Shown piece by piece: positions 5,455 to 11,497 of a stretch of DNA of 11,497 bases. The DNA lies in the NCBI GenBank assembly GCA_020849075.1, contig JADLGZ010000107.1, positions 1 through 11,497 of the forward strand, in the 5' to 3' direction. Position numbers and translations under genes: made by a program. The notes below the pieces were generated by a model, which saw nothing but the letters and a program-made list of their open reading frames with translations, had not been told where the DNA came from and did not search any database. Origin of the DNA: Fimbriimonadaceae bacterium. GTDB taxonomy: Bacteria > Armatimonadota > Fimbriimonadia > Fimbriimonadales > Fimbriimonadaceae. Position 1 is the first letter of the stretch; the number at the start of each line of letters is the position of its first letter.

Positions 5455-7329
5455 ATGAAAATAAAATCTTGTCTTTTTGCCATGGGGCTCACGGCGTTGT
5501 CGTCCTATGCCTTGGCTGGCGACATCACGGTCGCGGGCCCGGTGGACTTTGGCGGCGCAGTCGGGCTTCCCGAAAACACCACGCTTACGGGGCTCAACCC
5601 CCTCGCGGCGGCGAAGTACTTCGGCCCTGATGTGACCATTAACAGTGGTTATCTCGTTTCAATGGGCGGCATTACGTATCCAAGTGAAGCTTGTTTCCGA
5701 ATTGAGAATAGCGCGGTTCCGGGTGCTTACGTGACAAACTTCACCAACACGAACGGCGGCTACACAACCTTCAACTTTACGGTCGGTGAGGTTCGAACAT
5801 GGAAGTCCAATGGACATGTCGCGGCTATCCTGCCTGCGGGCTCGACATGGACGGTTGAATGCTACGAGTCCTACGATGATACGGCAGGTGCGGCCGACTC
5901 GCAAGGTTTTGACATTGACATCAATTTCCTCTCGGATACCCCGCCTCCTCCTCCGCCAACGGCACCGCCGGGAGACATCTCGTTTGATGGTCCGGTGAAT
6001 TTTGGCGGCGCGGTGGGTAGCCTTGATAATACGGTCCTCACTGGGATCAATCCGGTGGTCACGGCAAAGTACTACATGGATAACGTCACCTTGAATGGTG
6101 GCCTCCTTGAGTCTAATGCGGATGGAACTTTCGCCGGCGAGATCAGGCTCAATGTCGAGAACAGCGCTGTCCCTGGTATTTATGTACTCAGCCCGGCCAC
6201 TGGCGGGACCTATTCGTCCATTACGTTGGTGCCTGGCACAACCATGGCTTGGACTACGAATCCAGGCGTAGCGGCAATCCTTCCAGTAGGCTCAACCTTC
6301 ACGGTTGAGTGTTCGGAGTCGTTTGACGACGATCCCGGCGCGGACTCTGTGGGTTTCGGAATCAGCTTTGACTTTTTGACCACGACCGCACCCCCGGGCC
6401 CTGGACCTGGCGACACGCCGACCTTGGCGATTGATTTGGGTACGGTGACGAACAGCAATCCTCTGTTGGCCACGATTGACTCCATTGCATCAGGCAAGGC
6501 GAAGTGGTACAAGTTCACTGTCGGCAATGTGGACGGAAACCTTGGCGATTGGTTGAGTATCTGGACGGGTGAGACGACCGACGATACCGAGATCGGTATG
6601 TATACGGATACCGGGGACGTCGTTACCGATGATGACGACGATTCAAACACGGGTCTCCAGTCGTATATTCTGATTGGAACGGGCGGCGACCCAACAGGGC
6701 CGGGCTACGACGGATTCTCACCGGATCCATTTACCTTGTCGCCGGGTACTTACTACCTTGCGGTAGGCAAGTATAACAGCCAGTTCAGCGGAGGCTTTGG
6801 CTTCACCTCAACGGGTACGGCTACAACAAGCTCAATGGGCCTTCACATAACGACTTCGATCGGTAGTGGCGGCGGTTCGGGTCTTTCGGGCAACTTGTTG
6901 CTGGGCGACACGATCTTTGCCAATAGCCTGACTCGTTCGATCAACTACGAAGTCAAGCAGGGCTTGGCGACGATTGCATCGGGGACGATCAATGCGAATG
7001 CAAGTTCGATGCCTTATAGCATTAACACGAGCAATGCGGTTGGTCCAGCGACGATTACGTTCAGCGGTGCTTCGTTCCTAACGAAGATCGTTAACTTGAC
7101 GTTGACGGGTAGCGCTCAGACGGTCCCGGATGCGTTGATGTTCAACGGTGACGTTGATGATTCGGGCGAAGTTGATGCGGCTGATATTGATAATGTCATT
7201 GCCAACTTCGGTCAGAATTGGCCGGGTGGCGTCGGCAATCCATTGGCTGACGTTGATGTATCGGGTGAAGTTGATGCAGCAGACATTGATGCTGTCATCG
7301 CCAACTTCGGTAACTCGGACGACCAATAA
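5455..7329 (+). CDS. Secreted modular protein: signal peptide, two tandem domains, PPC-like domain, dockerin
   Basis: The 624-residue product is exported. Residues 1-21 are a Sec signal peptide with an ALA-type cleavage site before G22. Two homologous domains of about 137-140 residues follow (about 22-160 and 173-308), each opening with GDI and then the phrase F-G-G-A-V-G, later ENSAVPG, and ending in TVEC-x-ES-[YF]-DD. A Pro6 linker (163-168) separates them, and a Pro/Gly linker (313-319) follows. Residues about 343-460 resemble a bacterial pre-peptidase C-terminal (PPC) domain (KWYKFTVG at the start, SPGTYYLAVG later) with an acidic run D392-D396. A Gly/Ser linker leads to an Ig-like segment (about 477-560) and a two-repeat dockerin (565-619). 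No sortase, PEP-CTERM or membrane anchor is present. No enzymatic motif is seen, so binding or surface assembly is the likely role. Confidence 0.88.
   Translation: MKIKSCLFAMGLTALSSYALAGDITVAGPVDFGGAVGLPENTTLTGLNPLAAAKYFGPDVTINSGYLVSMGGITYPSEACFRIENSAVPGAYVTNFTNTNGGYTTFNFTVGEVRTWKSNGHVAAILPAGSTWTVECYESYDDTAGAADSQGFDIDINFLSDTPPPPPPTAPPGDISFDGPVNFGGAVGSLDNTVLTGINPVVTAKYYMDNVTLNGGLLESNADGTFAGEIRLNVENSAVPGIYVLSPATGGTYSSITLVPGTTMAWTTNPGVAAILPVGSTFTVECSESFDDDPGADSVGFGISFDFLTTTAPPGPGPGDTPTLAIDLGTVTNSNPLLATIDSIASGKAKWYKFTVGNVDGNLGDWLSIWTGETTDDTEIGMYTDTGDVVTDDDDDSNTGLQSYILIGTGGDPTGPGYDGFSPDPFTLSPGTYYLAVGKYNSQFSGGFGFTSTGTATTSSMGLHITTSIGSGGGSGLSGNLLLGDTIFANSLTRSINYEVKQGLATIASGTINANASSMPYSINTSNAVGPATITFSGASFLTKIVNLTLTGSAQTVPDALMFNGDVDDSGEVDAADIDNVIANFGQNWPGGVGNPLADVDVSGEVDAADIDAVIANFGNSDDQ
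5518..6378 (+). repeat. Tandem duplicated extracellular domain in the secreted protein
   Basis: The encoded residues 22-160 and 173-308 are clear copies of one domain: GPVDFGGAVG against GPVNFGGAVG, TLTGLNPLAAAKYF against VLTGINPVVTAKYY, ENSAVPGAYV against ENSAVPGIYV, and AAILPAGSTWTVECYES against AAILPVGSTFTVECSES. The first copy has an extra Cys (EACFRIENS) that the second lacks (IRLNVENS). Divergence is spread evenly along the copies, so the duplication is not recent. Confidence 0.85.
7150..7311 (+). repeat. Two dockerin-type calcium-binding repeats (63-bp units)
   Basis: Units 7150-7212 and 7249-7311 match at 54 of 63 bases by direct comparison. Each encodes an EF-hand-like loop with acidic ligands: D566, D568, S570, D574 and D577 in the first; D599, D601, S603, D607 and D610 in the second. 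Each loop is followed by the helix D-x-V-I-A-N-F-G. This is the usual two-repeat dockerin layout, with Ser in place of the common Asp at loop position 5. Confidence 0.85.
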
Positions 7330-7355
7330 TCCACGCGGGCCTTGGCCCATACAAC

Positions 7356-7390
7356 GGCCCCAAGAGAAATCTTGGGGCCATTCTTCTTTG
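7356..7390 (+). terminator. Strong rho-independent terminator after the secreted protein gene
   Basis: The ten-base arms 7356-7365 (GGCCCCAAGA) and 7370-7379 (TCTTGGGGCC) pair perfectly around a GAAA tetraloop (7366-7369). A T-rich tract (ATTCTTCTTTG) follows. It insulates the hut genes, whose first start is only 35 bases beyond it, from upstream transcription. Confidence 0.92.
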
Positions 7391-7417
7391 CTTGAGGCAG
7401 CCAGATCGCGGTACGCT
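7388..7417 (+). promoter_or_regulatory. Candidate hut operon promoter, leaderless type
   Basis: TTGCTT (7388-7393) and TACGCT (7412-7417) are 18 bases apart, and TACGCT is followed by seven bases and the hutH ATG. The -35 lies in the T-tract of the preceding terminator. No Shine-Dalgarno sequence lies before the ATG. The terminator just upstream makes a promoter in this gap necessary, but the exact boxes are inferred. Confidence 0.5.
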
Positions 7418-7424
7418 CCGCGTC

Positions 7425-8927
7425 ATGCTTGAACTCTCCGGCCAGCCGCTTTCCCTTGCGCAGATCGTCTCCGTCGTGCGGATGCAGGAGAAGGTAGCTG
7501 TCTTACCTGCGGCTCCGATTGAAGCGGCTCGAAGGGTGGTGGATGAGGTTCTAGCCTCGGGGAGGGTGGTGTACGGAATCAATACCGGATTCGGAAAGCT
7601 CTCCGACGTCCAAATTCCTACCGATCAGGTTCAACTATTGCAGGAGAACTTGGTCCGTAGCCACGCTTGTGGGTTCGGCGAGCCCCTCGCCGATGATGAA
7701 GCGCGGGTTTTGATGCTCCTGCGAGCCAATGTGATCGCAAAGGGTCACAGCGGGGCGCGCCGGGAGGTCGTTGAGCTTTTGTGCGCAATGATTAACTCCG
7801 GCCTAGTGCCATGGGTACCGGCTCGCGGTTCCGTGGGGGCCAGCGGTGATCTCGCTCCGCTCGCTCATCTGGCACTCGTCCTGATGGGCGAAGGAAAAGC
7901 CAAGATGGGAGGGGATTGGGTTGGCGGTGGTGAAGCCCTTCAAGCGGCTGGTCTTGCTCCCCTAAAACTGGAAGCCAAAGAAGGCTTGGCCCTCCTAAAC
8001 GGAACGCAGGCAATTGGAGCGGTCGGAAGCCTCGCGTTAGTTCGGGCATCACGCTTGGTGCAATGGGCTACGATCGCCGGCGCCATGTCGTTGGAGGCGC
8101 TTACCGGCACTCCGGTTGCCTTCGACGCACGAATTCATGAAGCCAGAGGCCAGACTGGACAAGTGCGAATCGCAACCATGTTGCGGGACTTACTGGCGGG
8201 GAGCGAGATACGCGAATCGCACCGGGATAACGACCCACGCGTACAGGACGCGTATTGCCTTCGTTGTATGCCACAAGTGCATGGTCCAACCTTGGAGTGC
8301 GTGAATGCGGCGATCAATGTCTTTGAGATCGAATCCGGAGCAGCCACGGACAACCCGCTTGTGTTCGCTCAGGGAGGTGACATTTTGAGCGGGGGCAATT
8401 TCCACGGTGCGCCTTTGGCGATGGCTCTTGATCACGCCAGCATTGCCATGACCATGTTGGCGAGCATCGAAGAACGGCGCATTGATCGAATGCAGAATCC
8501 TGACCTAAGCGACGGGTTGCCGCCATTCCTTGCTCATCAGCCGGGTCTGGAAAGCGGCTTTATGATCGCTCATGTTGCGGCGGTCGCCGCTTTGAATGAG
8601 GCAAGGGTCCTGTCGCATCCTGCCTGCATAGATAATTGTACGACCTCTGCCGCCAAGGAGGACCATGTATCCATGGGGATGACGAGCGCCTTGAAGTTCA
8701 AACAGATCGTGACCCTCTGTGCTCAAATAGTGGCTACGGAGTTGGTTGCCGCGGCCCAGGGGCTAGAGTTTCGCAAGCCTCTTCGCCCTGGGGAGAAGGT
8801 ACTGGCAGCCTATGAGTGGGTTAGGAGCATGGTTCCGCCGACTCAGCGCGATGAGCCACTTGGTGAACCGATCAGTAAGGTAGCCAACGCCTTATTGGAG
8901 AGCGACGGTCTCCCTTCAATCGTATAA
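7425..8927 (+). CDS. hutH: Histidine ammonia-lyase
   Basis: HutH removes ammonia from L-histidine to give urocanate, the first step of histidine degradation. The 500-residue product carries the self-forming MIO cofactor triad A139-S140-G141 in GSVGASGDLAPLAHLAL, the catalytic tyrosine region VVYGINTGFGKL (Y50), and the conserved NGTQAIGAVGSLAL and DNPLVF segments. The length and the MIO position are normal for the family, which acts as a cytoplasmic homotetramer. The open frame extends to a TTG at 7392, but the ATG at 7425 gives the family-like start MLELSGQPLSLAQIV and follows a TACGCT box by seven bases, so I use it. The stop TAA lies inside the TATAAT that precedes hutU. Confidence 0.97.
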   Translation: MLELSGQPLSLAQIVSVVRMQEKVAVLPAAPIEAARRVVDEVLASGRVVYGINTGFGKLSDVQIPTDQVQLLQENLVRSHACGFGEPLADDEARVLMLLRANVIAKGHSGARREVVELLCAMINSGLVPWVPARGSVGASGDLAPLAHLALVLMGEGKAKMGGDWVGGGEALQAAGLAPLKLEAKEGLALLNGTQAIGAVGSLALVRASRLVQWATIAGAMSLEALTGTPVAFDARIHEARGQTGQVRIATMLRDLLAGSEIRESHRDNDPRVQDAYCLRCMPQVHGPTLECVNAAINVFEIESGAATDNPLVFAQGGDILSGGNFHGAPLAMALDHASIAMTMLASIEERRIDRMQNPDLSDGLPPFLAHQPGLESGFMIAHVAAVAALNEARVLSHPACIDNCTTSAAKEDHVSMGMTSALKFKQIVTLCAQIVATELVAAAQGLEFRKPLRPGEKVLAAYEWVRSMVPPTQRDEPLGEPISKVANALLESDGLPSIV

Positions 8928-8928
8928 T
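8923..8928 (+). promoter_or_regulatory. Consensus -10 box (TATAAT) overlapping the hutH stop, before hutU
   Basis: TATAAT is followed by seven bases (GGAAGCT) and the ATG at 8936, the same arrangement seen before tatA. The hutH stop codon TAA (8925-8927) lies within the box. TTGGAG at 8895-8900 is 22 bases away, too far for a standard -35. The box may drive an internal leaderless transcript of hutU, or it may be a chance product of the stop/start junction. Confidence 0.4.
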
Positions 8929-8935
8929 GGAAGCT

Positions 8936-10579
8936 ATGCCGATGACCGCGATTCGCGCCCCGCGCGGGACCAATCTAAGTTGCCAAGGCTGGCATCAGGA
9001 AGCCGCCATGCGCATGCTCATGAACAACCTTGATCCCGAGGTCGCAGAGAGACCGGATGATTTGGTTGTGTATGGCGGAGCTGGCAAGGCTATACGGTCA
9101 TGGGAAGCCTTTGATGCAACAGTGCGAACGCTCAAAGGCCTCAAGAATGATGAGACCCTATTGATCCAGAGCGGTAAACCGGTCGGGGTGTTTCGCACCC
9201 ACGACGAGGCGCCGCGAGTACTGCTCGCCAATTCAAATCTCGTTGGACGATGGTCGAACTGGGAGGTATTCCGGGACCTAGAGCAGAAGGGGCTAATGAT
9301 GTACGGTCAAATGACGGCTGGATCGTGGATATACATTGGCTCACAAGGCATCGTTCAGGGAACTTTCGAGACGTTTGCGGCTTGTGCCGATCAGCACTTT
9401 GGCGGTTCGCTCCAAGGGAAGCTCGTCGTGTCGGGCGGCATGGGAGGCATGGGGGGCGCCCAGCCTCTGGCCGCGGTTCTCAACGGGGCCAGTTTCATCG
9501 GCGTAGACGTTGATCCTAGTCGAATCGAGAAGCGACTTGAGACCGGTTACTGCGACCATATAACTTGGTCGCTCGACGAAGCCTTGCAGATACTGAAGGA
9601 CCGGCCTGCGAAGAGCGTGGGATTGGTCGGGAATTGCGCCGAAGTTCTACCGGAGATGGTTCGGCGGGGAATCGTGCCCGACGTCCTGACCGATCAGACC
9701 AGCGCCCATGATCCGTTGGTTGGGTACGTACCGGCTGGCCTTGATCTTCCCGCCGCGGCGACTCTACGCAAGGCAAATCCCGAGGAGTATGTTCGACGAA
9801 GCGTGGCTAGCATGGGGGTTCACGTACAAGCCATGCTTGACCTTCAAAGGGCCGGAGCGATCACCTTCGATTACGGCAACAATATCCGGGCAAATGCGGT
9901 TGAGGCCGGGGTTGCCGACGCTTTCAATATCCCTGGTTTCGTTCCTGAATATATCCGTCCACTGTTCTGCGAAGGGAAGGGGCCTTTCCGCTGGGTGGCA
10001 CTCAGCGGTGACCCCGAAGACATTGACCGTACCGATCGCCTCGCCATGGAGATGTTTCCGAGGAACGAAGCTTTGCAGCGCTGGTTCAGCCTCGCGAAGT
10101 CCAGGATTCACTTCCAGGGATTGCCCGCCCGAATTTGTTGGTTGGGCTACGGTGAGCGCGCGGAATTCGGAATTGCGATTAACCAATTGGTAAAGAAGGG
10201 AGAATTGAAGGCGCCAATCGTTATTGGCCGAGACCACCTCGATTGCGGCTCGGTGGCCTCGCCAAACCGGGAGACAGAAGGCATGAAGGACGGGACAGAT
10301 GCGGTCGCCGACTGGGCGCTCCTCAATGCAATGCTAAACACAGCCGCAGGTGCCAGTTGGGTGAGTATTCACAATGGGGGAGGCGTCGGCATCGGGTATT
10401 CGCAGCATGCCGGCATGGTCATCGTGGCCGATGGCACGGAAATGATGGACCGCCGCCTAGAAAGAGTGCTGACGTGCGACCCGGGAATGGGCGTTATTCG
10501 GCATGTTGATGCGGGCTATCCAGAAGCCCTGGCAACGTCAAAGGCGAAAGGGGTCCGGGTGCCCATGCAAGAGGGCTGA
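8936..10579 (+). CDS. hutU: Urocanate hydratase (urocanase)
   Basis: HutU adds water to urocanate to give imidazolone-5-propionate, using tightly bound NAD+ as an electrophile. The 547-residue product has the NAD-binding glycine-rich loop SGGMGGMGGAQ (residues 166-176), the urocanase signature FQGLPARICWLGYGER with C401 in the position of the conserved active-site cysteine, and the C-terminal SIHNGGGVGIGYSQHAG motif. The length is normal. Three in-frame ATGs are possible: 8927 (overlapping the hutH stop as TAATG), 8936 and 8942. I prefer 8936 because of the TATAAT seven bases upstream, but coupled initiation at 8927 would add only three residues. The stop shares one base with the next ATG (TGATG). 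Confidence 0.97.
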   Translation: MPMTAIRAPRGTNLSCQGWHQEAAMRMLMNNLDPEVAERPDDLVVYGGAGKAIRSWEAFDATVRTLKGLKNDETLLIQSGKPVGVFRTHDEAPRVLLANSNLVGRWSNWEVFRDLEQKGLMMYGQMTAGSWIYIGSQGIVQGTFETFAACADQHFGGSLQGKLVVSGGMGGMGGAQPLAAVLNGASFIGVDVDPSRIEKRLETGYCDHITWSLDEALQILKDRPAKSVGLVGNCAEVLPEMVRRGIVPDVLTDQTSAHDPLVGYVPAGLDLPAAATLRKANPEEYVRRSVASMGVHVQAMLDLQRAGAITFDYGNNIRANAVEAGVADAFNIPGFVPEYIRPLFCEGKGPFRWVALSGDPEDIDRTDRLAMEMFPRNEALQRWFSLAKSRIHFQGLPARICWLGYGERAEFGIAINQLVKKGELKAPIVIGRDHLDCGSVASPNRETEGMKDGTDAVADWALLNAMLNTAAGASWVSIHNGGGVGIGYSQHAGMVIVADGTEMMDRRLERVLTCDPGMGVIRHVDAGYPEALATSKAKGVRVPMQEG

Positions 10580-11415
10580 TGCACCACGATCCGTATTGGC
10601 CGCGAGCGGGGGCGTGGCTCGCCAAGGGCTCGGTGAGTCCTATCGTTGCCGTTCAGGGAGTGCCGTTGAACAACAGCATTACGCCGGGACGTAGCGACGA
10701 AGCTCCCACTGCAATTCGAGGAGCCCTAAACTATTTTGGCCTGGGCGACGTGCAACACTTCACGGCCTTGGATCAGGTCGGGGTCATAGATCAAGGTGAC
10801 AGCCTGCAGATTGCTCCCTACCAACGCCCGACGATTCTGCTTGGGGGCGATAATGGCGTGACTTACCACGGTGTTCACGCGTTGGGTATCCCGCTGGGCC
10901 GGGTTGGGCTGATCACGCTTGATGCGCATTTTGATCTTCGGCACCTTGAAAATGGGTTGAACAATGGGAATCCAATTCGTGCGCTCTTGAAGGATGGTTT
11001 GCCTGGCCCGAATATTCTGCAAATCGGTATTCAGAGCTTTGCGAACTCCAGCGATTACGCGATGGTTGCAGCCGATGCAGGGATTCACGTTATCACGGCT
11101 CGCGAGGTGCACGAAGCCGGTGTGCAGGCGGCCTTAGATGGCGTCGTTCCGAATTGGGACATAGATACCATCTACGTAGACCTCGACATTGATGCGCTGG
11201 ATCGGGCTTATTGCCCTGGGGCGCCTGGCGCACGTCCAGGAGGGTTGACACCCTGGCAAGTGCAGGACTTCGCCTTTGCCGTAGGCTCAATGGAGAAGGT
11301 TCAGACTATGGATATCGTGGAGTTCGATCCACACCGGGACATTAACATGGTGACGGCTATGGCCTGTGCGAGCGCAATGCTGCACTTCATTTCGGGAGTG
11401 ATGTCTCGCTCATGA
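10579..11415 (+). CDS. hutG: Arginase-family hydrolase, probable formimidoylglutamase
   Basis: The 278-residue protein belongs to the manganese-dependent ureohydrolase family (arginase, agmatinase, formimidoylglutamase). By its place in the hut cluster it should cleave N-formimidoyl-L-glutamate to glutamate and formamide. Metal-site motifs are DAHFD (D115, H117, D119) and DLDIDALD (D203, D205). The first motif, normally G-G-D-H, reads GGDNGVTY here, so the metal-ligand His is Asn92. The segment YCPGAPGARPGGLTP after the third motif fits the family's active-site loop. Agmatinase or guanidinobutyrase activity cannot be excluded from sequence, but the one-base overlap with hutU and the four-base overlap with the next gene argue for the histidine pathway. 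Confidence 0.85.
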   Translation: MHHDPYWPRAGAWLAKGSVSPIVAVQGVPLNNSITPGRSDEAPTAIRGALNYFGLGDVQHFTALDQVGVIDQGDSLQIAPYQRPTILLGGDNGVTYHGVHALGIPLGRVGLITLDAHFDLRHLENGLNNGNPIRALLKDGLPGPNILQIGIQSFANSSDYAMVAADAGIHVITAREVHEAGVQAALDGVVPNWDIDTIYVDLDIDALDRAYCPGAPGARPGGLTPWQVQDFAFAVGSMEKVQTMDIVEFDPHRDINMVTAMACASAMLHFISGVMSRS

Positions 11416-11497
11416 ACCATTACGCCGTTGTTCATTGCGGCCAACTCGTCCCCATCAAGGGACCTATCTTGAACGATGGGGCCTTCATAGTGCAGGA
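11412..11497 (+). CDS. hutI: Probable imidazolonepropionase, N-terminal fragment (3' end outside window)
   Basis: Only 28 codons are present. The ATG overlaps the upstream stop as ATGA. The fragment (HCGQLVPIKG, then GAFIVQ) fits the small N-terminal beta-sandwich of amidohydrolases, where a short strand pair precedes an E/N-D-G-A-x-x-V segment. HutI, the imidazolonepropionase that supplies the substrate of HutG, is the one step missing from the three upstream hut genes, so the gene context makes it the best call. The metal-binding H-x-H motif and the rest of the barrel lie outside the window and cannot be checked. Confidence 0.65.
   Translation, partial: MNHYAVVHCGQLVPIKGPILNDGAFIVQ

Noticed and set aside
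6210..6650. Open frame of 146 codons on the minus strand inside the secreted protein gene
   Set aside because: The product is a Ser/Val/Pro-rich shadow of the low-complexity coding strand and shows no domain.
7337..7348. GGGCCTTGGCCC, near-palindrome before the terminator, as a possible operator
   Set aside because: The centre is not symmetric, the loop is too short for a hairpin, and no matching site occurs near the hutH start.
7392..7424. Upstream TTG start for hutH
   Set aside because: The extra 11 residues are not family-like, the TTG lies directly after the terminator T-tract, and the candidate -10 box would fall inside the coding region.

Overview
The window is a compact piece of bacterial chromosome with no mobile-element, phage, CRISPR or RNA-gene signal. 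Several traits suggest a member of the Armatimonadota, probably close to Fimbriimonas: a secreted protein ending in an Ig-like segment and a two-repeat dockerin, membrane-anchored pilin-like proteins recalling DUF1559, a DUF2089/DUF4097 pair, and several starts with a TAnnnT box a few bases before the ATG and no Shine-Dalgarno sequence. The taxon is an inference from gene style; Planctomycetota or a related phylum cannot be excluded.

Left part (1-1824, + strand): the end of a DUF2089 protein, a DUF4097 protein and an EVE-domain protein are chained by ATGA and TGATG stop/start overlaps and read as one operon. A hairpin with a T-tract on the minus strand (1826-1858) ends the operon arriving from the right. 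That minus-strand operon (3017 back to 1976) holds a 71-residue two-CxxC protein and an unrecognised membrane-anchored protein.

Centre (3018-5296): exodeoxyribonuclease III (+) diverges from the two-CxxC gene across only 25 bp, in which a perfect 10-bp palindrome offers a -10 box to both strands. Its end overlaps the convergent tatA by 11 bp. tatA lies downstream of two tandem paralogous membrane-anchored proteins on the minus strand.

Right part (5297-11497, + strand): a 158-bp divergent intergenic region carries a promoter and ribosome binding site for a 624-residue secreted modular protein, which is closed by a strong terminator. The histidine-utilisation genes follow: hutH, hutU, a hutG-type ureohydrolase and the first 28 codons of a probable hutI. 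With the hutI assignment, the set would take histidine through urocanate, imidazolonepropionate and formiminoglutamate to glutamate plus formamide. No hut regulator is visible.

I found no clearly new multi-gene system. The most useful observations are the recurrent leaderless-type starts, the palindromic divergent promoter, the Asn replacing a metal-ligand His in the hutG product, and the paired-cysteine pilin-like paralogs next to tatA.
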